DNA of 46,837 bases, taken from NCBI GenBank assembly GCA_018660465.1, contig JABJKH010000010.1, forward strand, positions 1-46,837, read 5' to 3'. Numbering within the stretch: the stretch's first letter is position 1; every line of letters starts with the position of its first letter. A program made the translations under genes and the position numbers. The notes beneath the pieces are model-generated. The model ran no database searches. It was not told the DNA's origin and was given only the letters and a program-made list of their open reading frames with translations. Origin of the DNA: Rhodospirillaceae bacterium. GTDB lineage: Bacteria > Pseudomonadota > Alphaproteobacteria > Rhodospirillales > JABJKH01. Positions 27,781 to 36,424 of this stretch are shown piece by piece.

Positions 27781-28350
27781 ATGAAAATTAATGGAAATGC
27801 AGTTCGCCCCGGCATGGTGATCGAACACCAGGGAAAGCTCTGGCGTGCGGTTAAAATTCAACACACTCAACCCGGCAAGGGCGGCGCCTATTTACAGGTC
27901 GAACTCAAAGACCTGCGCAGCGGATCAAAACTTAACGAACGTTTCCGCGCGGCAGAAACGGTGGAGCGCGCCCGACTGGACCAAAAAGAATACCAGTTCC
28001 TGTTCTCTGATGATGGCAAGCATACGTTCATGGATAATGACACCTATGATCAGATTGTCTTGGACAGCGGCACGGTATCTGAAGAACAAGCGATCTATCT
28101 TCAAGACGGCATGCAAGTCATGCTTGAATCCTACGAAGATAGCCCCATCGGCATCCAATTGCCCGACCACGTCACCTTGGAAGTTACCGAGGCCGATGCG
28201 GTGGTTAAGGGACAGACTGCTTCGTCCAGCTACAAACCCGCCACCTTGGAAAATGGCATCCGCACCTCAGTTCCGCCGCACATCGAAACCGGCACCCGTA
28301 TTGTCGTCGCAACTGAAGACGGCACCTACGTGGAACGGGCTAAGGACTGA
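27781..28350 (+). CDS. efp: Elongation factor P
   Basis: 189 residues with the three EF-P beta domains. The loop that carries the modifiable residue reads QPGKGGAY, with Lys at about 33, the EpmA-type lysylation position (family knowledge). EF-P relieves ribosome stalling at polyproline, relevant to the proline-rich tolA and OmpA genes in this window. The ATG lies 94 bases after thiE with only a weak upstream Shine-Dalgarno, and the inositol phosphatase gene begins 9 bases after its stop. Confidence 0.96.
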   Translation: MKINGNAVRPGMVIEHQGKLWRAVKIQHTQPGKGGAYLQVELKDLRSGSKLNERFRAAETVERARLDQKEYQFLFSDDGKHTFMDNDTYDQIVLDSGTVSEEQAIYLQDGMQVMLESYEDSPIGIQLPDHVTLEVTEADAVVKGQTASSSYKPATLENGIRTSVPPHIETGTRIVVATEDGTYVERAKD

Positions 28351-28359
28351 TAATTTTTC

Positions 28360-29169
28360 ATGGCCCATCCCCGCTCTCCCCTCTTAAATGTGATGACCGC
28401 TGCTGCCCAAAAGGCTGGGCGGAAGCTTATCCGTGACTTTGGTGAGGTCGAACATCTCCAGGTTTCTCAAAAAGGACCGGCTGATTTTGTCAGCAACGCC
28501 GACCACAAGGCCGAAAAAATTCTGCGCGAAGAACTCCAAAAAGCGCGCCCTCGGTTCGGCTTCCTGTTGGAAGAAGGCGGAGAGATCAAAGGCGAAGACA
28601 TCTCTAATCGCTGGATTGTTGATCCATTGGACGGCACCACTAATTTCCTCCATGGCATTCCACATTTTTCGATCTCTATCGCGTTGGAGCGCGACGGTAT
28701 TCCCTATGCAGGTGTCGTGTATGAGCCCATTCACGATGAAATGTACTGGGCAGAAAAAGGTTCAGGCGCATTTTTGAATGGTCGTCGCCTTCGGGTGTCC
28801 GGCCGCAAGGAAATGAATGAGTCGCTATTTTCAACCGGCATCCCGTTTTTGGGGGCCAAGGATCATCCGCAGTTTCTTAAAGAATTAGAGGCTGTGATGG
28901 CGGTTTCAGCGGGGGTTCGGCGGTTTGGCTCTGCAGCGCTGGATCTGGCTTACGTCGCCGCCGGTCGTTACGACGGATTTTGGGAAACTGGGCTCAACGC
29001 CTGGGATATTGCGGCAGGCATCGTTCTTGTCCGCGAAGCTGGGGGATTGGTCTACGAAATCGATGGCGGCACGAAAATGCTCGACAGCGGCAATATTTTA
29101 GCGACCAACAGTCCGTTGCAAACGCCGCTCGGAAAAATTCTCCGTAGTGCTAACAAAACTTCAAAATAG
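28360..29169 (+). CDS. suhB: Inositol monophosphatase family protein (SuhB-like)
   Basis: 269 residues. The metal and catalytic motifs are present: LEEGGE, DPLDGTTNFLHG near residue 90 and NAWDIAAGIVLVREAGG near 215. Members hydrolyse myo-inositol-1-phosphate or related sugar phosphates; SuhB also modulates rRNA transcription in E. coli. It follows efp by 9 bases, the common alphaproteobacterial efp-suhB pairing. The suhB symbol is based on family and neighbourhood. Confidence 0.93.
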   Translation: MAHPRSPLLNVMTAAAQKAGRKLIRDFGEVEHLQVSQKGPADFVSNADHKAEKILREELQKARPRFGFLLEEGGEIKGEDISNRWIVDPLDGTTNFLHGIPHFSISIALERDGIPYAGVVYEPIHDEMYWAEKGSGAFLNGRRLRVSGRKEMNESLFSTGIPFLGAKDHPQFLKELEAVMAVSAGVRRFGSAALDLAYVAAGRYDGFWETGLNAWDIAAGIVLVREAGGLVYEIDGGTKMLDSGNILATNSPLQTPLGKILRSANKTSK

Positions 29170-29338
29170 CCTGCCGCTACAATCTCCAACTCAAATAATT
29201 ACTGCTTGCAAACCAGTTGTGCGCGGCGCGTCGCTTGTTTATGTTGACATAAGATAAAAATAAATTGGCAGGGGGTGCCGTAATGTTGCTCGGGATAGGG
29301 CGCGAAACTGGCACGAATATCAGGGAGTTAGCTAGCCA

Positions 29339-30355
29339 ATGACGAACCGCCGACGTATCCGTTGTTGCGTTGTATCCATTGTGGCAATTGCCGTGATCTT
29401 GGGTATAGGAGCCCTTCAACCAGCACATGCTCAGTCTGGCGTCATTGGGCCTATCGATCCTAATGTCTCTATCGATATGAGCGTCTTGGAAGACGGTGGA
29501 GTTGGCGCTGTAACGCGGCCCCAAAGTGGTCTTTCCTTTTCAACAGATGTCTATGGCGGTCCGGTTGATACCATTGGCACGATCATGCCGAGCAGACGCG
29601 CCCCGGTCTCGCGCCTCCTTATTCGTCCGGACGGCTCAACCCCGTCGCGTATGGCACGCGGCGCGGCTCCTAAATTAAGGCGGCCTAAGGTTAAATTCCC
29701 TAAGATGGTGCGAAAAGCAAAGCCACGGAAAGCGCCCCGAATTTCAGCCCCAGCTAAATCCAAGCCCGTTATCAAAGCGCCTGCAGTAGTTGCGGTTGCG
29801 CCGCCACCACCGCCGCCTCCGGCACCAAAGCCGAAACCTGCACCTAAGCCAGCAAAAGTAGTCGCGGCACCCGTTGCCGCACCACCACCGCCACCTGCGG
29901 TCGAAACAAAACCGGTCGAAGCGGCTCCCCCACCACCACCGCCGCCGCCAGCACCTACGCCAGTTAAAAAGGTTGAGGCCAAACCGGCACCGAAACCCAA
30001 GCAGACGGCGTCTCTTCCTCCTAAAGGCGGGGACATCAAAGCTGGCAAAGCGATCCGCGTGGTCTTTAATCCTGGGGCGAGCAAGCTTCCCAACGATGCC
30101 AAAGACGGCTTACGGGCTATTGCCGGCAAGCTTAAGGGAGCGGCAACGCTCAGACTGCAATTGCTGGCCTATGCTGGCGGTGGCTCCATATCATCGAGCA
30201 AAGCCCGGCGGGTTTCGTTGTCCCGAGCGCTTTCGGTTCGCTCGTTTCTGATCGAAAGCGGCGTCCGCAGTACGCGAATTGACGTCCGCGCCCTCGGCAA
30301 CAAATCAACCGAAAAACCCATTAACCGGGTCGATGTTAATGTTGTGGAACGCTAG
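29339..30355 (+). CDS. Secreted Pro-rich OmpA-family protein
   Basis: 338 residues. Signal peptide (about 1-31, ending AHAQS), an extended N-terminal segment, a basic region (RPKVKFPKMVRKAKPRK), a Pro/Ala/Lys-rich spacer (about 135-230) and an OmpA-like peptidoglycan-binding domain in the last ~100 residues (SKARRVSLSRALSVRSFLIE, RIDVRALG). The usual Asp/Arg ligands for diaminopimelate are partly altered: the loop is YAGGGSISSSKA rather than HTD...-type. It is 74 bases upstream of the MotA-like gene and likely forms one functional set with the next two genes. Confidence 0.88.
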   Translation: MTNRRRIRCCVVSIVAIAVILGIGALQPAHAQSGVIGPIDPNVSIDMSVLEDGGVGAVTRPQSGLSFSTDVYGGPVDTIGTIMPSRRAPVSRLLIRPDGSTPSRMARGAAPKLRRPKVKFPKMVRKAKPRKAPRISAPAKSKPVIKAPAVVAVAPPPPPPPAPKPKPAPKPAKVVAAPVAAPPPPPAVETKPVEAAPPPPPPPPAPTPVKKVEAKPAPKPKQTASLPPKGGDIKAGKAIRVVFNPGASKLPNDAKDGLRAIAGKLKGAATLRLQLLAYAGGGSISSSKARRVSLSRALSVRSFLIESGVRSTRIDVRALGNKSTEKPINRVDVNVVER

Positions 30356-30429
30356 GGGAGTGGGCCAAACAATCGGCCGCCTGACACATTGTGACATCCG
30401 GCTAAAGACAATCTGAAAGGTCTTCCGGC

Positions 30430-31569
30430 ATGTCCCGGCCTCGCCGCTACCTGTTCCGCATGATTCTATTCCTGGCAACGGTGCTGGGCGTTTGTGGCAT
30501 GCTGTTCCAGCCGTTGCGCGATGCCTTTCTCTCCAATGGTCCGCTTAATGGATTGATCCTCGGTGTCTTGATCCTGGGCATCATCTATAATTTCCGCCAA
30601 GTTCTGATGTTAGGGCCAGAGGTTGCGTGGATCGAAGGGTTCCGGCAAACCGACCGCACGGTGTTATCGCAAAAGGTAGAGCCACGTCTGTTGGCCCCGA
30701 TGGCGACCATGATGGGGGAGCATTCAGACCGGATTAGCCTCTCAACGCTTTCGATGCGGTCTCTGTTGGATGGGATTTACTCACGGCTGGACGAGTCCAA
30801 GGATATTTCCCGCTACACCATCGGCCTGCTTATTTTCTTAGGTTTGCTCGGAACATTTTGGGGATTGCTGGGCACGGTGTCTTCCATCGGCAACGTTATA
30901 TCCAGCCTGTCTGTTGCTGACGGTGATGCCTCGAAGGTCTTTGGTGCCTTAAAAAGCGGCCTGCAGGCGCCCTTGGATGGGATGGGAACCGCCTTTAGCT
31001 CATCCCTCTTCGGACTTGCGGGTTCATTGGTACTCGGTTTTCTGGATCTTCAAGCAGGGCAAGCTCAGAACCGGTTTTACAATGACCTGGAAGAATGGCT
31101 TTCCAGCCTAACCCGTCTCAGCACCGGTGCCTTATCCGGCGATGGCGACCATTCGGTACCGGCTTATGTGCAGGCCTTGCTGGAACAAACGGCAGAAAGC
31201 CTGGATAACTTGCAACGCACGCTAACCCGCGGTGAAGAGAGCCGAACCCTCAGCAACGTGCAACTTGTGGAACTCAGCGAAAAACTGGGCACCCTGACCG
31301 ACCATATGCGTACCGAACAGGCGCTGATGAAAAGTCTGGCCGAAAGCCAGGTTGAGATGAGGTCGGTATTCACGAAATTTGGCGAGGGTGATAGCGTCGG
31401 TGGTCTCGACGAAGCCAGCCGCATTCACATCCGTAATTTAGACCTTTATCTGGCGCGCTTGCTTGAAGAGATGCATTCGGGACGCGAAGAACTAAATCAG
31501 TTGGTCCGGCGCGAGGTCCGGCTTTTGGCCCGCACCATCGCGGCCAAATCCGAGGACCCGGATTCGTAA
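30430..31569 (+). CDS. MotA/TolQ/ExbB-like membrane channel subunit
   Basis: 379 residues. Four hydrophobic segments (about 10-30, 38-56, 126-155, 184-206). The third reads LLIFLGLLGTFWGLLGTVSSI and the fourth GMGTAFSSSLFGLAGSLVLGF, which are the proton-channel helices of the MotA/TolQ/ExbB/ZorA superfamily. The C-terminal 170 residues form a cytoplasmic coiled-coil-like tail (RTLTRGEESRTLSNVQL). It is the stator-type subunit paired with the next gene, 15 bases downstream. The call resembles ZorA but no ZorC/ZorD/ZorE gene is nearby. Confidence 0.85.
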   Translation: MSRPRRYLFRMILFLATVLGVCGMLFQPLRDAFLSNGPLNGLILGVLILGIIYNFRQVLMLGPEVAWIEGFRQTDRTVLSQKVEPRLLAPMATMMGEHSDRISLSTLSMRSLLDGIYSRLDESKDISRYTIGLLIFLGLLGTFWGLLGTVSSIGNVISSLSVADGDASKVFGALKSGLQAPLDGMGTAFSSSLFGLAGSLVLGFLDLQAGQAQNRFYNDLEEWLSSLTRLSTGALSGDGDHSVPAYVQALLEQTAESLDNLQRTLTRGEESRTLSNVQLVELSEKLGTLTDHMRTEQALMKSLAESQVEMRSVFTKFGEGDSVGGLDEASRIHIRNLDLYLARLLEEMHSGREELNQLVRREVRLLARTIAAKSEDPDS

Positions 31570-31584
31570 CCGGGGATTGAGCAT

Positions 31585-32799
31585 ATGCCCACTCTCGCCC
31601 GACGCGCCCAACGCAGCACCAACACCTGGCCCGGTTTCGTTGACGCCTTGGCAACGCTGTTGATGGTGATCATTTTTCTGCTGATGATTTTTGTGTTGGC
31701 GCAATTTTTCTTGAATGAGGCGATTACAGGCAAGGATTCAGCCCTGGATAAGCTCCGCGGCCAGGTCGGAGAACTTGCAGAGCTTTTAGCTCTAGAACGC
31801 AAATCCAACACAGACCTTCGCTCCAACGTGGCACAACTTTCGACAGAGCTTCAATCTTCGGTCAATGCGCGGGATGAAATGAGTGCCGCCATTCAGGCCC
31901 TGACGGTCCGGGCCGAAGGTGCTGAAACCAGTGTTAAAGACCTTAAAGAAAAGTCCGCTGAATTGTCTGCAAAATTGGAAAATGCTTTCAAAAGCATAGA
32001 GGTGGACAAGGAGAAGATAAAAGTCCAACTGAGTGAACTGGCCCAGCTCACCCAGAGTGTCGCAGCTCTTCAGGCCTTGAAAGAATCTCTGGAAAAAGAA
32101 AACAAGGGCCTGTTGGGCAATGTCGAAGACACCGAAACAGCGCTGCTGAAAGAACAAGAGCTCTCTAAAAGTGCGCGCGCCCAGATCGCACTCCTGACCC
32201 AACAAACAGCCGCCCTTCGTGTTCAGATCGCTAAAATTTCCGGCCTGTTAGATGCGGCAGAGAAAACCGCGAAGGAGAAAAACATTCAAATCGTCTCCTT
32301 GGGCAAGCGCCTGAATGCGGCCCTAGCGACAAAAGTGCAGGAGCTATCGCAGTATCGGTCGGAATTCTTTGGCAAACTGCGTAATCTACTGGGCAAACAG
32401 AAGGACATTCGCGTCGTCGGGGACCGTTTCGTCTTTCAATCGGAAGTCCTGTTTGGCAGCGGGTCTGCCAAAATTGGCGGAGCCGGAGAGACCCAGCTAA
32501 CCCAATTGGCAACGACGCTACGGGATATTTCAAAAAAAATTCCGGCTAAAATTAATTGGGTGCTTCGGGTCGATGGTCACACAGACCGCATTCCCATCCG
32601 CACACCAAAATATTCGTCGAATTGGGAACTGTCTTCGGCACGGGCAATTTCCGTGGTTAAATTTCTGACGGCCCAGGGAATTCCGGCTGAACGCTTGGCT
32701 GCCACGGGGTTCGGTGAGCATCAGCCCCTGGATGCCCGCGAAGACGAAATAGCCTTCAGACGCAATCGGCGTATTGAACTTAAGCTGACTCAGCGTTAA
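31585..32799 (+). CDS. MotB-like OmpA-domain stator subunit with long coiled coil
   Basis: 404 residues. A single N-terminal membrane helix starts with the proton-carrying Asp in WPGFVDALATLLMVIIF (Asp about 20). Residues about 50-240 are an unusually long Lys/Glu/Leu/Ala coiled coil (EQELSKSARAQIALL), and the C-terminus (about 265-404) is a canonical OmpA/MotB domain with DGHTDRIP and the NWELSSARA helix and RNRRIEL. MotB and ZorB usually have shorter linkers. It is the likely peptidoglycan-anchored partner of the preceding channel subunit. Confidence 0.88.
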   Translation: MPTLARRAQRSTNTWPGFVDALATLLMVIIFLLMIFVLAQFFLNEAITGKDSALDKLRGQVGELAELLALERKSNTDLRSNVAQLSTELQSSVNARDEMSAAIQALTVRAEGAETSVKDLKEKSAELSAKLENAFKSIEVDKEKIKVQLSELAQLTQSVAALQALKESLEKENKGLLGNVEDTETALLKEQELSKSARAQIALLTQQTAALRVQIAKISGLLDAAEKTAKEKNIQIVSLGKRLNAALATKVQELSQYRSEFFGKLRNLLGKQKDIRVVGDRFVFQSEVLFGSGSAKIGGAGETQLTQLATTLRDISKKIPAKINWVLRVDGHTDRIPIRTPKYSSNWELSSARAISVVKFLTAQGIPAERLAATGFGEHQPLDAREDEIAFRRNRRIELKLTQR

Positions 32800-32810
32800 G
32801 TAAGCTCTGC

Positions 32811-33992
32811 ATGCTTCCTCTTTTCCTCATCGTATTTATCGACTTAATGGGCTTCGGTATCATCATTCCGTTGCTGCCGTTCTATGCCGAGCACTTCCAT
32901 GCCGATCCGTTCACGGTAGGCTTGGTGATGGCGACCTATTCGCTAACCCAGTTGATTGCTGCCCCTGTGTGGGGCCGCATGAGCGATAGAATTGGGCGTA
33001 GGCCTGTGCTGCTTATTACTTTGGCTGGGACAGCGGCAAGCTATATCTGGCTGGGGTTCGTTGATAGCCTAGCCGCCTTATTCGCGGCTCGCGCGATTGG
33101 CGGGGCCATGGCAGGCAATATCTCCGCCGCCTTCGCTTACATGGCTGACATCACGACAAGGGAAGATCGTGCTAAGGGAATGGGGCTGATTGGGGCGGCG
33201 TTCGGGCTTGGATTTATTGTCGGCCCTGCGATTGGTGGCCTTCTTGCAGGTGCTGATCCAGCAACCGCTGACTATAGCCTGCCGGCCTTTGCCGCCGCTG
33301 GCTTATCGTTGGTGGCCCTGGTGCTAGCGGTTGCCATTCTAAAAGAGTCTCTATCGGAAGAAATTCGTGCCCGCATTGCCGCCCGCCCGCCTGAGCAACG
33401 TTTTCAAAGAATGGTGCAGGCGTTCAAGACTCCCAAACTCGGATTTTTGATCATGGTGTCATTTCTGGCGACATTTGTCTTCGCGGGCATGGAGGCAACA
33501 TTCGCGATGTGGTCGGAACGGACCTATGCCTGGGGCCCTCAGCAAAATGGGTTTTTATTCGCCGGGGTAGGCATTGTTAGCGCGGCCATTCAAGGCGGGC
33601 TGATTGGTCGCCTGGCCAATCGGTTTGGGGAGGCCAAGCTTATTATTCAAGGATCGGTCGCCCTGGCAATTGGTATGGTGCTCATTCCGTTTTCTGAAAA
33701 CTTATGGATATTGGCATTGGCAATGGCCGTTCTTGCTTACGGGTTCAGCACTCTATCACCATCGCTCAACAGCTTAATCTCCCTGCAAGTGGATGATGAG
33801 AACCAAGGTGCAATCATGGGCGTCACCCGTTCTGCGACAACCTTTGCTCGGATTGTCGGCCCTGCCTGGGCTGGGCTTTTATTCGCACAATTGGGCAAGG
33901 ACTGGCCTTATTTTGTGGGTGGCGGAATGATGCTGTTGGTCGCAGCGCTCAGTATTTTCGCACTCCTAAAAAAGCCTTCGAACGAGAGTTAA
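32811..33992 (+). CDS. MFS efflux transporter, TetA-like
   Basis: 393 residues with twelve predicted membrane helices. The loop 2-3 signature GRMSDRIGRRPVLL is perfect and the Asp of helix 1 (FIDLMGFGIIIPLLPFYAE) is present. Antiporter motif C appears as GAAFGLGFIVGPAIGG. These point to the proton-driven drug-exporter group that includes TetA. The substrate is unknown. It starts 11 bases after the motor genes and may be read through from them. Confidence 0.9.
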   Translation: MLPLFLIVFIDLMGFGIIIPLLPFYAEHFHADPFTVGLVMATYSLTQLIAAPVWGRMSDRIGRRPVLLITLAGTAASYIWLGFVDSLAALFAARAIGGAMAGNISAAFAYMADITTREDRAKGMGLIGAAFGLGFIVGPAIGGLLAGADPATADYSLPAFAAAGLSLVALVLAVAILKESLSEEIRARIAARPPEQRFQRMVQAFKTPKLGFLIMVSFLATFVFAGMEATFAMWSERTYAWGPQQNGFLFAGVGIVSAAIQGGLIGRLANRFGEAKLIIQGSVALAIGMVLIPFSENLWILALAMAVLAYGFSTLSPSLNSLISLQVDDENQGAIMGVTRSATTFARIVGPAWAGLLFAQLGKDWPYFVGGGMMLLVAALSIFALLKKPSNES

Positions 33993-34058
33993 AGGAAGCC
34001 CCTTGTATCCCCGGACGCGGGCGCGTATATAGGGCGCCTTCAGAAGCGGAGCAGAGCA

Positions 34059-34283
34059 ATGAAAAAAGATATTCACCCTGATTACCACACCGTCACCATC
34101 GAAATGACGGACGGAACGACCTATGAAACTCGGTCGACCATGGGTAAGGAAGGCGATTCGTTAAAGCTGGACATTGACCCCCTCACCCATCCTGCATGGA
34201 CGGGCGTGCATCGATTGCTCGATAGTGGCGGTCAGCTGGCCAAATTTAACAAGAAATTCAAAGGGTTCGGCCTTAAAGAGTAA
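34059..34283 (+). CDS. rpmE: Ribosomal protein L31, cysteine-free form
   Basis: 74 residues beginning [19 protein letters not shown]. It aligns with bacterial L31 over its length, including the C-terminal DxxxHPAWTG/FNKKFKGFG region, but it has none of the four zinc-ribbon cysteines, so it belongs to the C-minus form found in alphaproteobacteria. A TATATA -10 candidate (34025-34031) and an AGCGGAGCAG Shine-Dalgarno precede it, and a strong terminator follows 20 bases after the stop. Confidence 0.95.
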   Translation: MKKDIHPDYHTVTIEMTDGTTYETRSTMGKEGDSLKLDIDPLTHPAWTGVHRLLDSGGQLAKFNKKFKGFGLKE

Positions 34284-34302
34284 GATAATTTCGATTAAAT
34301 TA

Positions 34303-34341
34303 AAAAAAAGGGTGCCTTTTTGTTAGGGTGCCCTTTTTTTA
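34303..34341 (+). terminator. Rho-independent terminator after rpmE
   Basis: The A-run and GGGTGCCT pair with AGGGTGCCC and a T7 run, using two G-U wobbles, to give about 15 base pairs with a TTTTGTT loop. The A-tract on the 5' side makes it potentially bidirectional. It isolates rpmE from the cyclase genes. Confidence 0.9.
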
Positions 34342-34521
34342 TCTGTAATTAACCTAGTCTAAAACTTTTAAAAATAACGTGATCCCGCTTTGCAGTGGAT
34401 AAAATTTCTCTTAAACTCTAAAAAAGAATATACGGGTATGTAGGCGAATAATAAGGGCCGGTCGAGTACTTGGCTTCGGTTTTGTTTGCCTGCCCTGAAT
34501 TTGCGAAGGAACCGGGTTAAG

Positions 34522-36255
34522 ATGGCGGGTCGACGCGAAGTATCGTTCGAAGTTCATGTCATGCAGGGTGATTCGTGGCACATCCAGGCCCGTTACCCTG
34601 CGGCAAAGGGCAAGATTGCGATCGAGGAAGCAAAATCCTTTGGCCAACATGGCTACAAAGGAGCCAGGGTCATACGCGAGTCTTATGATCCCGATTCCGG
34701 GCGCAGCGAAGAAATTGTCGTTTTCCAGCATTCGCCTGAATCAGCAGATAAACAGAGAGATGCAAACGCGCTTAGATCCGGTATTGGGCCTGGCGCGGTC
34801 GGTGGGGGCGGAGGAACCGGCCTACACGGTGGTGGGGATCGATCTCAGAATGTAGCGGTCAACTATGCAGCCGCCCCCGAATTAAATAAGGGCTCTTTCG
34901 TAGCCTCCTTTGTTAAATTTTTACTCGCCACTCTATTTTGTCTGGGAGCCGCTGCTGCGTTGACCTTTATGATCAGCGTATTGCTTGACGGCTCATCGAT
35001 GGGGCGTAATGCGAAGACCAATTTATTATCGGGAATATTCGTCGGTACGTTCTTAATCTTAGCCGTTATTATGGCCTACGCGTCCCTAAAAAATAAAAGA
35101 AGTTCCCCCGCGCCCCGTGCCCAGGCTCGCCCCCAGCGATCTAAAAAGAAAAAGCTGGATGCGTCCAAATACTTGGAAGACGCAGGGGACGCCCTTGCTG
35201 AAAAGAAAAAGAAAAAGAAAAAGAAGAAAAAAGAAAAAGAAGAAGAACCCGAAGAAGAGCTTTCTCTGGATGAGGAACCGGACGAAGAAGAAATTGAAGA
35301 AGAAGCCGAAGAAGAGTCTGATGAGACAGAATCTACAGGCCTGTCGCCGCATGGTGAAAAGCAGAAAGTCTACCTTATGCAATACTTGGGGCAGGCATTG
35401 GCCCAGGTTCAAGCCAGCGAAGTCACTATGGATGCCTTTAATAAGTTCGGCATCAACCTCTTCTTGGCAGGTGCGTGCGAAATACTGAATGAAAAACGTA
35501 ACGTCGATCCGCGTGATTCGGCTGAAATTCTATCGGAAGCTGTCACCGTTCTTGGCTTTAAGAAAGAAGAAGCAACAAGCTTCTCAGAAAAGTACCAGGA
35601 ATACCTTCTAGCTGACGCCCGTTATATGCAGATATTCCAAGCTGGCCGAAACGCCATGAACACTTACTTCACCGAAGAGGCATCAGGCGTTAAACAAATG
35701 ACGGTGGCGATGGAAGAATGGAACAAGCCGAAACAGAAAGAAGAAAACGCGGGGCCTGTAACCGTCATGTTTACCGATATTGTTGGCTCCACGGCGATGA
35801 CACAAGATTTAGGTGACGCGGTCGCGCAACAGATCGTCCGAGCGCACAATAGGATTATCCGCGAAGCGCTGACCAAATTTGCCGGCAAGGAAATCAAGCA
35901 CACGGGTGATGGCATCATGGCCTCGTTCCCCATTACCTCGCAAGGAGTCGAAGCCTCTATGGATATGCAGCGTCATGTGATGGCCCATAACGAGGCCAAT
36001 CCGGACTTACCACTGCATATTAAGATTGGCCTCAACGCAGGCGAGCCAATCGCTGAAGATAACGATCTATTCGGCACCACGGTGCAAATGGCCGCGCGTA
36101 TTGTCGATAAAGCCCAATCTGAACAGATATTCGTTTCGGAAATCGTGCAAGGTATTTGCTCAGGCAAAGAGATTAAGTTCGAAAGTCGGGGCGGTTTCCC
36201 GATGAAGGGCTTTGAAAACGACCCCACCCTCTACGAGGTTATCTGGAACGAATAA
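34522..36255 (+). CDS. Membrane-bound class III nucleotide cyclase, first of a tandem pair
   Basis: Start chosen at the ATG at 34522 (MAGRREVSFEVHV); 577 residues. Layout: an unrecognised N-terminal domain (1-75) shared with the next gene; a Gly-rich linker; two membrane helices (about 130-156 and 165-190); a Lys-then-Glu low-complexity region (about 200-290); a helical module (about 295-400, ending EEWNKPKQK); and a class III cyclase domain. In the latter FTDIVGS and HTGDG supply both metal Asp residues and Lys in EIKHTGDG fits adenine recognition. The usual transition-state Asn is Gln (TVQMAARI). Probably makes cAMP. Terminator-like hairpin overlaps the stop. Confidence 0.85.
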   Translation: MAGRREVSFEVHVMQGDSWHIQARYPAAKGKIAIEEAKSFGQHGYKGARVIRESYDPDSGRSEEIVVFQHSPESADKQRDANALRSGIGPGAVGGGGGTGLHGGGDRSQNVAVNYAAAPELNKGSFVASFVKFLLATLFCLGAAAALTFMISVLLDGSSMGRNAKTNLLSGIFVGTFLILAVIMAYASLKNKRSSPAPRAQARPQRSKKKKLDASKYLEDAGDALAEKKKKKKKKKKEKEEEPEEELSLDEEPDEEEIEEEAEEESDETESTGLSPHGEKQKVYLMQYLGQALAQVQASEVTMDAFNKFGINLFLAGACEILNEKRNVDPRDSAEILSEAVTVLGFKKEEATSFSEKYQEYLLADARYMQIFQAGRNAMNTYFTEEASGVKQMTVAMEEWNKPKQKEENAGPVTVMFTDIVGSTAMTQDLGDAVAQQIVRAHNRIIREALTKFAGKEIKHTGDGIMASFPITSQGVEASMDMQRHVMAHNEANPDLPLHIKIGLNAGEPIAEDNDLFGTTVQMAARIVDKAQSEQIFVSEIVQGICSGKEIKFESRGGFPMKGFENDPTLYEVIWNE

Positions 36256-36270
36256 TTCGTTTTTTCATAC
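36248..36270 (+). terminator. Compact hairpin with the stop codon in its loop
   Basis: At the 3' end of the first cyclase gene AACGAA-TAA-TTCGTT is followed by TTTTTC. The TAA loop is the stop codon itself. The stem has only six base pairs, so this is a weak terminator at best and would let some transcription into the second cyclase. Confidence 0.4.
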
Positions 36271-36424
36271 CGCTAGAGGTTATTTTTCATTTATAGTAAT
36301 TTTAACGAAGCTGTAAGACGCCTTAGATTAAAAAAGGTGCCTACGGATTGGTGTTGTGCGTATTGTCAATGGTTTGGCATTGTACACTTAATTGTACCGG
36401 TTGGGTCCGGTCTACGGGGGAAAG

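Noticed and set aside
29551-30129. Gly-rich antisense open frame opposite the OmpA gene
   Set aside because: Complement of Pro/Ala/Lys codons; no start signals.
30430-32799. Zorya anti-phage system
   Set aside because: The ZorA/ZorB-like pair is present but no ZorC, ZorD or ZorE gene follows; the next gene is an MFS exporter.
35190-35320. A frameshift or sequencing problem in the poly-Lys/poly-Glu region of the first cyclase
   Set aside because: The frame stays open through both blocks and downstream domains are intact; slippage during replication is possible but no break is seen.
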